From NCBI GenBank assembly GCA_001314685.1, contig LJNT01000040.1, positions 1 through 39,999 on the forward strand: a stretch of 39,999 nt of DNA. The letters run 5' to 3'. The notes beneath the pieces were generated by a model. The model saw nothing but the letters and a program-made list of their open reading frames with translations, ran no database searches and was not told where the DNA came from. The stretch is from Rhodobacteraceae bacterium HLUCCA09 (GTDB taxonomy: Bacteria; Pseudomonadota; Alphaproteobacteria; Rhodobacterales; Rhodobacteraceae). This document shows positions 15,124 to 24,550 of this stretch, one piece after another (position 1 is the stretch's first letter; every line of letters starts with the position of its first letter). Both the position numbers and the translations under genes were made by a program.

Positions 15124-15148
15124 GTGCCCGCACGAAAAGGGCGGGCAC
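15124..15148 (+). terminator. Probable terminator after the MmgE/PrpD gene
   Basis: An 8-bp perfect stem GTGCCCGC/GCGGGCAC with a 9-nt loop begins 7 bases after the stop at 15116. No T run. The remaining bases to 15379 show no gene. Confidence 0.55.
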
Positions 15149-15379
15149 AACCGGCTTCTCACGGGAGCGGAACCGTCGCCGAGGCGTGACGGCAGGTAGA
15201 TGCACGTGTTGCCTCATGAACCGATGTTCCCTCAGGTTCAGGTGGTTGCCTCAGCCGCGCGCGGCGCGGCCCGTGTCGCAAACGGCACCGCATGCGGCGC
15301 TGCAGCGAAGGCACCGGGCACGCCCCCGTGTGAGGCGGAACGGGCACATGGCGATCTCACGGCACGAAGGGCCCGCGCG

Positions 15380-16699
15380 ATGATCCAAGTCCTCTCCGGG
15401 GTCTGGGCCCTGCTGCTCGGCATCGTGCTGATCATGCTTGGCAACGGCATGCACTTTACCCTGATCGGTCTGCGCGGCGGCATCGAGGGCTTCTCGGCCG
15501 CCGAACTCGCCGTCGTCACCTCTGGCTACTTCCTCGGCTTCCTGTCGGGCGCGCGCCTCACGCCCAACCTGATCCGGCGGGTGGGTCACGTGCGGGTCTT
15601 CGCCGCGCTCGGCAGCTTCATGTCGGCGGGGCTGATCGCCTTTCCGCTGCTGACCGAGCCCTGGGCGTGGACCATCCTGCGCGTGCTCGTGGGGTTCTGC
15701 ATATCGGGCATCTACGTTGCAGCGGAAAGCTGGCTCAACAATGCTTCGACCAACGAGACGCGCGGCAAGGTGCTTTCGGCCTACATGCTTGCGCAGACGC
15801 TCGGCATCATCGGCGCGCAGGGCCTGCTGACGCTGGGCGACGCGGGGACTTCGGCGCTGTTCATCGGCGCCTCGATCCTTGTCTCGGTCTCCTTCGCGCC
15901 GATCCTGCTGTCGGTCTCGCCCGTCCCTGCGGTGGAGACGGCGCGGCCGATGACGCTGCGCGGGCTGTTCGCAAGCTCGCCGCTGGGCACTGTGGGCATC
16001 TTCCTGTTGGGGGGCGTCTACGCCACCCAGTCGGGCATGGGCGCGGTCTTCGGCACCGAGATCGGCATGACGGCCGCGCAGGTGGCGCTCTTCGTGGCCA
16101 TGCTGTTCGCCGGCGCGCTCGCCCTGCAATACCCGGTCGGCTGGCTGTCCGACCGGCTCGACCGGCGTGGGGTGATCCTCGGCTGCGCCGTGATCGGCGC
16201 CGCCTCCTGCGGCCTTGGGTGGGTCGCCACCGGCCTGGCCGGGGAAGGCACGGGCCTCTGGCCGCTGATGGGCGCCGCCTTCCTCGCCGGCGGCGTGACG
16301 ACGCCCCTCTACGCTCTGCTGCTGGCCTATACGAACGACAATCTTCCGGCCGAGGACATGCCCGCGGCCTCGGGCGGCCTCGTCTTCACCTTCGGTCTCG
16401 GCGCGATTTTCGGGCCGCTCGCGACGGGCTGGGCGATGGAGCGGCTCTCGCCATCGGCGTTCTGGCTCGTTCTCGCGGCAACCTTCACGGGCCTCGCGCT
16501 CTACGCGCTCTACCGGATGACGCAGCGCGCCGCCGCTCCGGCCGCGGAAACGGAGAGCTATCTCGGCGTCGTGCCAACCTCGTCGGCCGTGGCCGTCGAG
16601 GCCGCCGGTGCCTGGGCCGCCGAGCAGGCCGAGACGGGGGAAGAGACGGGGGAAGAGACGGGGGCAAAGACGCAATCCGAGCCCGACCGACCTGCCTGA
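15380..16699 (+). CDS. MFS transporter (YcaD-like)
   Basis: A 439-residue major-facilitator-superfamily permease with about twelve helices. The first half has the loop-2 type motif GARLTPNLIRRVGHVRVFA and the helix-5 region ISGIYVAAESWLNNASTNETRGKVLS, strongly reminiscent of YcaD and its relatives. The second half repeats the pattern with GWLSDRLDRRGVILG. ATG 15380 was chosen for the GAAGG site upstream and because the protein then begins at helix 1. A longer frame upstream has no transporter character. The hydrophilic C-terminal tail after residue about 385 is Ala/Glu-rich and contains a short tandem repeat (E-T-G-E). The substrate is unknown. It stands alone upstream of a chemoreceptor. Confidence 0.9.
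   Translation: MIQVLSGVWALLLGIVLIMLGNGMHFTLIGLRGGIEGFSAAELAVVTSGYFLGFLSGARLTPNLIRRVGHVRVFAALGSFMSAGLIAFPLLTEPWAWTILRVLVGFCISGIYVAAESWLNNASTNETRGKVLSAYMLAQTLGIIGAQGLLTLGDAGTSALFIGASILVSVSFAPILLSVSPVPAVETARPMTLRGLFASSPLGTVGIFLLGGVYATQSGMGAVFGTEIGMTAAQVALFVAMLFAGALALQYPVGWLSDRLDRRGVILGCAVIGAASCGLGWVATGLAGEGTGLWPLMGAAFLAGGVTTPLYALLLAYTNDNLPAEDMPAASGGLVFTFGLGAIFGPLATGWAMERLSPSAFWLVLAATFTGLALYALYRMTQRAAAPAAETESYLGVVPTSSAVAVEAAGAWAAEQAETGEETGEETGAKTQSEPDRPA
16631..16666 (+). repeat. Three tandem copies of a 12-base unit in the MFS gene
   Basis: The unit GAGACGGGGGAA occurs twice exactly and a third time with one changed base. It encodes E-T-G-E repeats in the cytoplasmic tail. It keeps the frame, so copy number changes would only lengthen the tail. 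Confidence 0.8.
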
Positions 16700-16809
16700 C
16701 CGGCTGCGCGGCGGTGCCCACCGCGCCCTGGCCCGGGGCTGCCATCAAGCGAACCTTTACTTCCGTCCCGTAATCGACGTTGGGTCAAGGTTTTCCGGCT
16801 GGGGGCGCC

Positions 16810-19278
16810 TTGCGACTCTCTACGTTGTTTCTCTGCGCCTTCGCGTTCATCGGGGCGGTCATGGCGGTGCTCGGCGGCATCCTCGCCACCCAGTCCCTGC
16901 GCGAGCTGCGCGACATCCGGGCGACGGCCGTGCTGGGCACGGCCGACAGCACGGCGATGGCCGCGACCGTGGCCATGTCGCTGGAGCGCAGCGTGATCCA
17001 GGTCGGCCTCGCCTACCCCGATCCCTTGCCCCAGCCCTTCCGCGACCTCGTGACCGAGCAGCGTGCGACCGCCGATTCGGGCCTCGCCGACGCGCTGGCG
17101 CAGATCGAGGGCATCGGCTGGCTCGAAACGCGCGACGCCTACCTCGCCCAGACGCGCGCGGCGCTGGCCCGGGTCGCGGAGTTGCGATCCGAGATCGACG
17201 CGCTCCTGTCCGTCCCGATCGGGGAGCGCGACCCCGGCCGCGCCTACGCGCTGCCCTATGAGCTGAAGGAAGAGGTCGTCGCCCTCAAGAACGCGACCGA
17301 GCTCCTGCGCAACCGCACGCGCGTCTCGAGCCAGCTCGCGGGCGCGCTCGGCACGGTCCAGCTCAAGTCGTGGGAGGTCCGCGAGTTCGGCGGCCGCGCG
17401 CGCACCTATTTCGCCATCGCGACCCTCAATGGCGAGGTAATCGACACATCCGACCTCGAGGTGCTGACGCTCGACAATTCGCGCGCGCGCGAGGCCTGGA
17501 CGGCACTTGCCAACGCCGTCGCCTCGGTGCCGGGCCTGCCGGAGGATCTGCGGGCCGAAATCGACGCCGGCGACGCGCTCTACTTCGGCGAATACGTGCC
17601 GGCGATCGAACGCATCCTCGACGTGTCACGCGCGACAGCACCGGGCGAGACGCCCGATTACGGAATGGAATTCTTGGATTTCTTCCAGTTCTCCAACGCC
17701 GCGCTCGGCGCGATGGAGGCGCTGTCGCAGAACGGGGGCGCCGCGCTGGCGACCTACTGGGAGGAGCGTGAACGCCGTGCCATCCTGAACGCCGTCGTGA
17801 TCTGCGCCTTCGCGGCAGCGGCGGTGCTCTCGCTCGTGGCGGTTTTCCTCGTGCTGCGGGTCCGCGTCGTGGGTCTGCTCGGCGCCGCCACGCGCCTGCT
17901 CACCAGTCTCGCCAAGGGCGACATCGACGTGCGAATCCGCGAGAACCGGTCCGAACTCATGGAGATCAGGCAGCTCTTCTCGACCGTCGAGACCTTCCGC
18001 GATGCGTTGCGGAACGCGCAGAGGCAGGAGAACGAGACGCGCGAGGCCGCCGAGCGCCAGAAGCAGACCGAGGCGCGGGCCGCCGAAAGGGAGCGCGAGG
18101 ACATGGCCGCGCGGGCCCGCCGGGCCGAAGCCGACCGCGCCGAGGCGCAGGCGCGGCAGGAGCGGGAGCGGCAGACCGCGGCCGAGATCGCGCGCGTGGT
18201 CGATGCCTGCGCTGCGGGCGATTTCTCCCGCCGCATGGACCTCGCCGGCAAGGAGGGCCTGTTCCGCGAGATCTGCGAGGGGGTCAACCGCATCGGCGAG
18301 GTCACCGATACCGGGCTGGGCGCCGTCAGGCTGGCCCTCGAGCGGATGGCCGGGGGGGATCTCACCTACCGGATGCCGCTGGAGTTCGACGGGGTCTTCG
18401 CCGAGATCGCGCACTCGATGAACGAGACCGCCGAGAGCCTGCAGGACACGCTGCTGTCGATCTCGGGCTCGGCCGCCGCCGTCGAATCCGCCTCCGTCAT
18501 GGTCGCCGATTCCACCGGCAACCTGTCGGGCAGATACGAGGCGAGCGCGGGCCAGATCGAGGCGACGGCGACGCAGCTCGCGCAGATGACCGATCACGTG
18601 CGCGCCGCCGCCGCCTCGGCCGAGGAGGCGCGCGCGGCGGTCGACGACATATCGCGCAAGGCCGCGGAGGGCAGCGAGGTGATCGAGCAGGCGGTCGGGG
18701 CGATGGATGGCATCAAGTCGTCGTCTGACGAGATCCGCAAGGTGCTCAAGCTGATCGACGACATCGCCTTCCAGACCAACCTGCTCGCGCTCAACGCGGG
18801 CGTCGAGGCGGCGCGCGCCGGCGATGCCGGGCGCGGCTTCGCGGTGGTCGCCTCCGAGGTGCGGGGGCTTGCGCAGCGCTCCTCGGAAGCGGCCAAGGAG
18901 ATCGCCGGCCTCGTCGAGACATCGGCGACGACGGTCGAGGGCGGGGTCGACCTCGTCAACCGCTCCGGCGCCGCCCTGCACGAGATCGCCGCCGGCGTGG
19001 CCGATGCCGCGACCCGCATCCGCGACATCGCCTCGGCCACCGTCGAGACGTCGTCCGGGGTTTCCGAGATCTCGCGCACCACAACGGAGCTCGACAGCGC
19101 GACGCGCAACAACGTTGCCGTAATCGAGGGCGCCACCGATGCGGCCAGGCAGCTGAAGGCCGAGGCGTCGCGCCTCAAGCAGGCGGTCGAGGCCTTCCGG
19201 CTCGACACGCTCGACCATGGGTCCGCCGTGGCCGCGGCGATCGCCCCGCACGGGGCGGACATGCGACAGGTGTCCTGA
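16810..19278 (+). CDS. Methyl-accepting chemotaxis protein
   Basis: An 822-residue membrane chemoreceptor. TM1 is at the N-terminus ([20 protein letters not shown]). A helical periplasmic sensor of about 320 residues with no motif I know follows, then TM2 ([21 protein letters not shown]). A HAMP domain comes next ([18 protein letters not shown]), then a charged coiled coil, a second HAMP-like unit ([20 protein letters not shown]), and the signalling hairpin with its highly conserved tip ([22 protein letters not shown], then [18 protein letters not shown]). No C-terminal CheR-docking pentapeptide is seen. I chose TTG 16810 because a G-rich site precedes it and it leads straight into TM1. TTG 16780 would add 10 residues; no ATG fits. 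No che genes are nearby. It could sense a solute imported by neighbours, but that is a guess. Confidence 0.92.
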   Translation: MRLSTLFLCAFAFIGAVMAVLGGILATQSLRELRDIRATAVLGTADSTAMAATVAMSLERSVIQVGLAYPDPLPQPFRDLVTEQRATADSGLADALAQIEGIGWLETRDAYLAQTRAALARVAELRSEIDALLSVPIGERDPGRAYALPYELKEEVVALKNATELLRNRTRVSSQLAGALGTVQLKSWEVREFGGRARTYFAIATLNGEVIDTSDLEVLTLDNSRAREAWTALANAVASVPGLPEDLRAEIDAGDALYFGEYVPAIERILDVSRATAPGETPDYGMEFLDFFQFSNAALGAMEALSQNGGAALATYWEERERRAILNAVVICAFAAAAVLSLVAVFLVLRVRVVGLLGAATRLLTSLAKGDIDVRIRENRSELMEIRQLFSTVETFRDALRNAQRQENETREAAERQKQTEARAAEREREDMAARARRAEADRAEAQARQERERQTAAEIARVVDACAAGDFSRRMDLAGKEGLFREICEGVNRIGEVTDTGLGAVRLALERMAGGDLTYRMPLEFDGVFAEIAHSMNETAESLQDTLLSISGSAAAVESASVMVADSTGNLSGRYEASAGQIEATATQLAQMTDHVRAAAASAEEARAAVDDISRKAAEGSEVIEQAVGAMDGIKSSSDEIRKVLKLIDDIAFQTNLLALNAGVEAARAGDAGRGFAVVASEVRGLAQRSSEAAKEIAGLVETSATTVEGGVDLVNRSGAALHEIAAGVADAATRIRDIASATVETSSGVSEISRTTTELDSATRNNVAVIEGATDAARQLKAEASRLKQAVEAFRLDTLDHGSAVAAAIAPHGADMRQVS

Positions 19279-19329
19279 CAGAGGGTCGCCCGCGGGGGTA
19301 CGCAGCGCCGCTCGCGCGCGCTCGGCGAG

Positions 19330-19761
19330 TCACTCTCCCCTGACCACGAACACCGACTGGCGCGCGTGGCGCACCACGCGGGCGGCGTTGGGGCCGAGCA
19401 GGTAATCCTTCAACTCGGGCCGGTGCGAGCCCATCACGATGGCGTCGCAGCCCAGCCGGTCGGCCGCGCCGATGATCTGGTCGTAGACGGTGCCGTGCAG
19501 GACATGGGGGTGCACCTCCACCCCGTCCGGCACGTGCTCGGCGACCCAGGCCGAGAGCTCCTCGCCGATCTTGTGCAGCGCCTTCTGCTCGAAATCGGCC
19601 TCGAAATAGCTGCCAACGACCGACATTCCGTAATCGGGCATCACGGTGGCCACGTGCAGCGCCGCGCCGTCGTCGCGGGCCATCTTGATCGCCACCGGCG
19701 CCGCCTTGCGCCAGCTTTCCGGGGCCGAGAGATCGACAGGCAGGAGAATGGAGGTGAACAT
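19330..19761 (-). CDS. Universal stress protein (UspA family), TRAP-linked
   Basis: A 143-residue Usp-fold protein beginning MFTSILLPVDLSAPESWRKA. The C-terminal nucleotide-binding region reads DAIVMGSHRPELKDYLLGPNAARVVRHA, a variant of the G-x2-G-x9-G-S/T motif with HRPELKDYLLG, which I recall from Usp proteins encoded with TRAP transporters (compare TeaD of the ectoine transporter TeaABC). It lies 12 bases downstream of the fused TRAP permease on the same strand and should be co-transcribed. By analogy it may bind ATP and tune transporter activity. It converges with the chemoreceptor gene. Confidence 0.92.
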   Translation of the reverse strand: MFTSILLPVDLSAPESWRKAAPVAIKMARDDGAALHVATVMPDYGMSVVGSYFEADFEQKALHKIGEELSAWVAEHVPDGVEVHPHVLHGTVYDQIIGAADRLGCDAIVMGSHRPELKDYLLGPNAARVVRHARQSVFVVRGE

Positions 19762-19773
19762 GGGCGAGCCCCC

Positions 19774-22428
19774 TCAGAAGGCCGGTTTCGTCTGGCGCCG
19801 GCGCTGCAGCAGGATCACGAGCCCCAGCAGCAGCAGCGCCGGCAGGTAGAAGACCTGCGCCGGCAGCCGCTCGGCCGGGGCCTGCACCTCGGCCAGCGTC
19901 ACCGGCGTCTCGGCGTAGAAGTCGAAGTTCGACAGCTTCTCGGCGGTGTCCGTGCCGAACATCGGCTCGTCCATGCGCACCGCGTCGCCCTCGGGGAAGA
20001 GCAGCAGCCCCGAATTCTGGATGCGCTCCTGCGCCGTTGCCCCTTCGATATCCATCACCAGCGTCGTCTCCGTCATCTCGCCGGTGTTGAAATCGGGCCC
20101 GCGCACAAGCAGTCGCAGCCGGGCGTCCTGGGGCGCCTGCGCCACCGCCTCCTCGAACTGGGCGGGCGGGATCTCGCGGAAGGGCGGCTGCACCATGTCG
20201 AGCCAGAAGTTCGGCACGAACAGCGTGAAGGCCACCGCCAGCAGCGCGAGCGATTCGTGGAGGCGCGAGCGGGCGAGGAAATACCCTTGCGTCGCGGCAG
20301 CGAACAGCAGCATCGCGAAGGTCGCCACCACGAAGACGAAGATCGCCTGCAAGATGCCCGCCGCCGTGCCCAGATCGACCCCGTAGAGGATCAGCGTCGG
20401 ATTGTAGATGAACAGAAAGGGCAGGGCGACCGTGCGCAGCGAATAGAAGAACGCGGTGAAGCCCGTCTTGATCGGGTCGCCCCCCGAGACCGCGGCGGCG
20501 GCGAAGCTCGCCAGACCCACCGGCGGCGTCACGTCGGCCATGATCCCGAAATAGAAGACGAAGAGGTGCGCCGCGATCAGCGGGACGATCAGCCCCTCCT
20601 GGGCACCGAGCGACACCACGACCGAGGCCATGAGCGAGGACACGACGATGTAGTTGGCCGTCGTCGGCAGCCCCATCCCGAGGATCAGCGAGAACAGCCC
20701 GACGAAGACCAGCATCAGGAACAGGCTGCCGCCCGAGAGTTGCTCCACGAGCCCCGCAAGCTCCGTCCCGATGGGCGTCTTGGTGACGGTCGCCACGATG
20801 ATGCCGGCGGTGGCCGTGGCCACGCCGATGCCGATCATGTTGCGCGCCCCCGCGATCAGCCCGTCACGGAGGTCGCCGAAGCCGGCGAGGAACTCCGACA
20901 CCATCGCGCCGCCCTGTCCGCGGAACAGCGCCTTCAGCGGGCGCTGGGTGACGATGATGAACAGCATCAGCGAGGTGGCGTAGAAGGCCGATTTCGCCGG
21001 GCTCTGCCGCTCGACCATCAGGAACCAGATCAGCACGAAGATCGGCAGGATGAAATGCAGCCCCGTGGCGTAGACATCCGCCACGCGCGGCAGCTTGATT
21101 TCGGGGTCGTTGGGGTCGTCGACCTCCAGATCGGGGCGGCCTGCGGCGACGGCGACCAGCAGGAGGTAGACGCCGAGCAGAAGCGCCATCGAGATCGGCC
21201 CGCTCAGCCCCGGCGCGACGGCCTGCAGCGCGTTCGCGGCATAGATCAGCGCGGTGAAGCCGGCACCGGTCACCGCGAAGCCCACGAAGAACTTCGCGAT
21301 CATCCCCGCGAAGGATTTCGCCTCGCCCAGCGCCGGCATGTCCTTCTTCAGCGCCTCTAGGTGCACAATGTAGACGAGCGCGATGTAGGAGATCACCGCC
21401 GGAATCACGGCGTGCTTGATGACTTCTAGGTAAGGTATCCCGATGTACTCGACCATCAGGAAGGCCGCCGCGCCCATGACGGGGGGCATGATCTGCCCGT
21501 TGACCGAACTCGCCACCTCGACCGAGCCGGCCTGTTCGGCGGTGAAGCCTACCCGCTTCATCAGGGGGATGGTGAAGGTGCCGGTCGTGACGACGTTGGC
21601 GATGGACGAGCCCGAGATCACGCCGGTCATGGCCGAGCCGACGACGGCCGCCTTGGCCGGCCCGCCTCGCAGGTGGCCGAGACCCGCGAAGGCCAGCTTG
21701 ATGAAATAGTTGCCCGCACCCGCCTTGTCGAGAAGCGCGCCGAACAGCACGAAGAGAAAAACAAACTTGGTTGAAACGCCTAATGGGATTCCGAACACGC
21801 CCTCGGTATTGAGCCATTGCGCGTTGATCAGGGCGCTCAATGATAGCCCTTCATGGGCGATAAGATCTGGGATCAGCCAACCCTCACCAAAGAATGCATA
21901 AATAAGAAAAAGTGAAGCAACAACGGTAAGTGCTGGGCCGAGAGCACGCCGCGAAGCTTCCAAGAGAACGATAAGGCCCACTGCTCCCAGTATGACCTGG
22001 AAATCGGTCGGTAAACCCGAGCGCGCGGTCATCGCTAGCGTGTCCGACCAAGCAAAAATATAAAGGCAGCAAACCGCACCGACCAGTGCGAGCACCCAAT
22101 CCAGAATTGGCACTCTGTCGCGCGGTGACGACTTGAGCGCCGGGTAGGCAAGGAAGGCAAGGAAGATTGCAAACATTAGGTGCAAGGGGCGGGTCTGAGA
22201 GTCATTCAGAACTGGCAGATACTGTGCAAACCAGAATTGAGGCTGCGCGATCCAGAGCTGGTAGAGCGACCACACCAGCGCCGTGCCCGAGATCAGGAGC
22301 GCCACCGCCCGGTTGCCCGGATCGCGCGCGCCCGAGTCGGTGCTGGCGACGAGATCCTGCAGCTCCTCGTCGGAAAACTGGCGCGCCTTGCGTCCGCCCG
22401 AAGGCTCTTGTCCAGACGGGTCGGACAT
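19774..22428 (-). CDS. TRAP transporter fused permease (DctQM-type, TAXI system)
   Basis: An 884-residue membrane protein joining the small (DctQ) and large (DctM) subunits, as in TAXI-TRAP systems. A soluble N-terminus (about 50 residues) is followed by four DctQ-like helices and then the DctM part with SAMTGVISGSSIANVVTTGTFTIP, VNGQIMPPVMGAAAFLMVEY, ILGMGLPTTANYIV and ADVTPPVGLASFAAAAVSGG, all hallmarks of the family. The C-terminus (from about 737) holds an extracytoplasmic domain that looks like DUF3394, then a last helix and a basic tail. The start at 22428 (MSDPSGQEP) was preferred over a codon 7 residues upstream. The stretch 21740-22240 (residues about 60-230) is far poorer in G+C than the rest yet stays in frame. 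Binding-protein gene upstream, Usp gene downstream. Confidence 0.94.
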   Translation of the reverse strand: MSDPSGQEPSGGRKARQFSDEELQDLVASTDSGARDPGNRAVALLISGTALVWSLYQLWIAQPQFWFAQYLPVLNDSQTRPLHLMFAIFLAFLAYPALKSSPRDRVPILDWVLALVGAVCCLYIFAWSDTLAMTARSGLPTDFQVILGAVGLIVLLEASRRALGPALTVVASLFLIYAFFGEGWLIPDLIAHEGLSLSALINAQWLNTEGVFGIPLGVSTKFVFLFVLFGALLDKAGAGNYFIKLAFAGLGHLRGGPAKAAVVGSAMTGVISGSSIANVVTTGTFTIPLMKRVGFTAEQAGSVEVASSVNGQIMPPVMGAAAFLMVEYIGIPYLEVIKHAVIPAVISYIALVYIVHLEALKKDMPALGEAKSFAGMIAKFFVGFAVTGAGFTALIYAANALQAVAPGLSGPISMALLLGVYLLLVAVAAGRPDLEVDDPNDPEIKLPRVADVYATGLHFILPIFVLIWFLMVERQSPAKSAFYATSLMLFIIVTQRPLKALFRGQGGAMVSEFLAGFGDLRDGLIAGARNMIGIGVATATAGIIVATVTKTPIGTELAGLVEQLSGGSLFLMLVFVGLFSLILGMGLPTTANYIVVSSLMASVVVSLGAQEGLIVPLIAAHLFVFYFGIMADVTPPVGLASFAAAAVSGGDPIKTGFTAFFYSLRTVALPFLFIYNPTLILYGVDLGTAAGILQAIFVFVVATFAMLLFAAATQGYFLARSRLHESLALLAVAFTLFVPNFWLDMVQPPFREIPPAQFEEAVAQAPQDARLRLLVRGPDFNTGEMTETTLVMDIEGATAQERIQNSGLLLFPEGDAVRMDEPMFGTDTAEKLSNFDFYAETPVTLAEVQAPAERLPAQVFYLPALLLLGLVILLQRRRQTKPAF
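21740..22240. other. GC-poor mosaic segment inside the TRAP permease gene
   Basis: By count, 21841-21900 has 29 G/C of 60 and 21901-21960 has 31 of 60, against 44 of 60 in both 21601-21660 and 22261-22320. The frame and the membrane topology are kept, but codon use shifts to A/T-ending codons. Recombination with a lower-GC homologue is the simplest reading. Confidence 0.6.
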
Positions 22429-22449
22429 CTGCACCCCTCGCTGTCCCAA

Positions 22450-22490
22450 GGCCCTTCGGGGCCGACAAGGCAGGGCGCGCGGTGGCGCCC
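22450..22490 (-). promoter_or_regulatory. Two intercistronic stem-loops between TAXI and TRAP permease genes
   Basis: GGCCC-TTCG-GGGCC at 22450-22463 and GGGCGC-GCGGTG-GCGCCC at 22473-22490 in the 83-base gap. They may protect or partly terminate the binding-protein message. Confidence 0.4.
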
Positions 22491-22511
22491 CGCCGATGGC
22501 TCAGGCTCCGC

Positions 22512-23483
22512 TCATTCGAGCAGGCCGGCCTCGCGGAAGTAGCGCTCGGCGCCCGCGTGCAGCGGCGCCGACAGGCCGTCGCTCACCATCTGCTCCTTCT
22601 CGAGCTCGGCAAAGGCGGGGTGCAGGCCCGTGAACTGGTCGAAGTTCTCGAACACCGCCTTGACCATCTCGTAGACCGCGTCCTCCGACACCGCGGTCGA
22701 GGCCACGAAGGTCGCGCCGACGCCGAAGGTCGTCGTGTCCTCGTCGTTGCCGCGATACATGCCGCCCGGGATCGTGGCCACGCGGTAGAAGGGGTTGGCC
22801 TCGATCAGCGCCTCGGTCGCCTCGTTGTCGACGTCGACCAGCACGCTGTCGCAGGCCGTGGTGGCTTCCTGGATCGAGCCGGCGGGGTGACCGACCGTGT
22901 AGACCATGGCGTCGATGTTGTTGTCGCACAGGGCCTGGCTCTGCTCGGCGGCCTGCAGCTCGGAGGCGACGGCGAAGTCGTCCATCGTCCAGCCCATCTC
23001 CTCCATCAGCACTTCCATCGTGCCGCGCTGCCCGGAGCCGGGGTTGCCGACGTTCACGCGCTTGCCCTGCAGATCGTCGAAGGTCTCGATGCCGGCATCG
23101 GCGCGGGCGACCACTGTGAAGGGCTCGGGATGGAGCGAGAACACCGCGCGCAGCTCTTCGAACGGCCCCTGCTCCTCGAAACGGGAAGAGCCGTTGTAGG
23201 CGTGATACTGCCAGTCCGACTGGGCCACGCCGAATTCCAGCTCGCCGCCACGGATGGCGTTGAGGTTGAACACCGAACCGCCGGTCGACTCGACGCCGCA
23301 GCGGATGCCGTGCTCGGCGCGGTCGCGATTGACCAGACGACAGATCGCGCCGCCCGCGGGGTAGTAGACGCCGGTCACGCCGCCGGTGCCGATGGTGACG
23401 AAGGTTTCCTCCTGCGCCGAGACGGGCGCCGCTGCCACGACGGCAGACATTGCCGCCGCGGCGGCGGTGATACGCATGTTCAT
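22512..23483 (-). CDS. TAXI-family TRAP transporter solute-binding protein
   Basis: A 323-residue periplasmic binding protein. ATG 23483 follows a GGGAGAA site and starts a signal peptide (MNMRITAAAAAMSAVVAAAP, cleavage after VSA). The TAXI hallmark FVTIGTGGVTGVYYPAGGAICRLVN is at the mature N-terminus, followed by ESTGGSVFNLNAIRGGELEFGVAQSDW and the lobe-2 segments GKRVNVGNPGSGQRGTMEVLM and GHPAGSIQEATTACD. The ligand cannot be read; characterised TAXI proteins bind for example glutamate or related acids. The gene is first of a three-gene operon with the fused permease and the Usp, and it is divergent from an amino-acid ABC operon. Confidence 0.94.
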   Translation of the reverse strand: MNMRITAAAAAMSAVVAAAPVSAQEETFVTIGTGGVTGVYYPAGGAICRLVNRDRAEHGIRCGVESTGGSVFNLNAIRGGELEFGVAQSDWQYHAYNGSSRFEEQGPFEELRAVFSLHPEPFTVVARADAGIETFDDLQGKRVNVGNPGSGQRGTMEVLMEEMGWTMDDFAVASELQAAEQSQALCDNNIDAMVYTVGHPAGSIQEATTACDSVLVDVDNEATEALIEANPFYRVATIPGGMYRGNDEDTTTFGVGATFVASTAVSEDAVYEMVKAVFENFDQFTGLHPAFAELEKEQMVSDGLSAPLHAGAERYFREAGLLE

Positions 23484-23648
23484 GATCGTTCTCCCTATCG
23501 GTGGTCGCCGCGTTGGATCGCGACGGACACGCAAGGGTGCGCGCGGTTCGCGCAGATGGTCAACCCTGTGCCGACGCCGCGCCGGACACTGGACAATCGC
23601 CGCGCCGCCGCGGATGCTTTCGCGCGATCGACAGGGTTGGAGACGACC
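23484..23648. promoter_or_regulatory. Divergent promoter region, TAXI operon / amino-acid ABC operon
   Basis: 165 bases between diverging binding-protein genes. It must contain both promoters. No clear operator repeat was found. Confidence 0.4.
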
Positions 23649-24473
23649 ATGAAGCTTCTGACGACGACCACGGCCGCGGTTGCGCTGCTTGCCATGACCG
23701 GCGCGGCCCTCGCGCAGAACGCGTGCGCCACGGGCAAGACGATCGAAGAGGGTACCCTCACCATCGCCACCGGCAACCCCGCCTATTACCCTTGGGTGCT
23801 CAACGACGCCCCCGAGAGCGGCGAGGGCTTCGAGGCCGCCGTGGCCTATGCCGTGGCCGAAGAGATGGGCTTCGCCGCCGACCAGGTGGCGTGGGTGCGC
23901 ACCTCGTTCGATCAGGCGATCCAGCCCGGCGCCAAGAACTTCGACTTCAACCTGCAGCAATACTCGATCACCGAGGATCGCGAGCGGATGGTCGACTTCT
24001 CCCAGCCCTACTACACCTCGGCCATGGCCGTGCTGACCACGCAGTCGGTGGTCGACGCCGGGGCAGAGCCGACCGTCGAGTCGCTGCGCACCCTGCGCTG
24101 GGGCGCCGACGCCAACACCACGGCCGTGCCGATGCTGACCCAGCTCATCGAGCCCGAGCGCGACCCGCTGCTCTACGGCGACAACACCGACGTGACGGCA
24201 GCCATGCAGGCGGGCCAGATCGACGCCGCGCTGTTCGATCTGCCGACCGCGCTCTACCTTTCGGCGGTGGTGGTGGCGGATGGCGTGATCCTCGGCCAGT
24301 TCCCGCCCGAACGCTCCGACAACCCCGACAATTTCGGCCTCCTGATGGAGGAGGGGAACCCGCTCAGGGAATGCGTCGACGCCGCGTTGACATCGCTGAA
24401 TGAGTCGGGCCGACTCGCCGAGATCGAGGCCGAGTGGCTGCAGGAGACGACCGGGGTGCCGGTCATCGAGTGA
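23649..24473 (+). CDS. Amino-acid ABC transporter substrate-binding protein (family 3)
   Basis: A 274-residue periplasmic protein with signal peptide (MKLLTTTTAAVALLAMTGAA, cleavage after ALA). The mature chain starts with EEGTLTIATGNPAYYPWVLND, then GFEAAVAYAVAEEMGF and the conserved NFDFNLQQYSITEDRERMVD and FSQPYYTSAMAVL, typical of polar amino-acid binders. The N-terminal Cys pair expected in some subfamilies is not complete (one Cys in QNACATG, another near the C-terminus in LRECVDAAL), so a disulfide is possible. It heads an operon with one permease and one ATPase. A GC stem-loop separates it from the permease gene. The ligand is not predictable. Confidence 0.93.
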   Translation: MKLLTTTTAAVALLAMTGAALAQNACATGKTIEEGTLTIATGNPAYYPWVLNDAPESGEGFEAAVAYAVAEEMGFAADQVAWVRTSFDQAIQPGAKNFDFNLQQYSITEDRERMVDFSQPYYTSAMAVLTTQSVVDAGAEPTVESLRTLRWGADANTTAVPMLTQLIEPERDPLLYGDNTDVTAAMQAGQIDAALFDLPTALYLSAVVVADGVILGQFPPERSDNPDNFGLLMEEGNPLRECVDAALTSLNESGRLAEIEAEWLQETTGVPVIE

Positions 24474-24480
24474 GCCCCTC

Positions 24481-24514
24481 GCCCCGCCTTCGCGCCCGGC
24501 GCGCGGGGCGGGGC
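24481..24514 (+). promoter_or_regulatory. Intercistronic stem-loop after the binding-protein gene
   Basis: GCCCCGCC (24481-24488) pairs with GGCGGGGC (24507-24514), with further CG pairing inside. It begins 8 bases after the stop. It probably raises binding protein over permease levels. Confidence 0.45.
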
Positions 24515-24550
24515 GCCGCCGCGCCTCCCCTCCGACCCGAAGGCCGAGCC

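Noticed and set aside
16631-16666. CRISPR-like array
   Set aside because: Units are 12 bases, have no spacers and lie inside a coding frame.
17626-19251. Long open frame on the minus strand opposite the chemoreceptor
   Set aside because: High GC with a biased third position keeps antisense frames open. The translation is Arg/Gly/Leu-rich with no family features, and the plus-strand protein is unmistakable.
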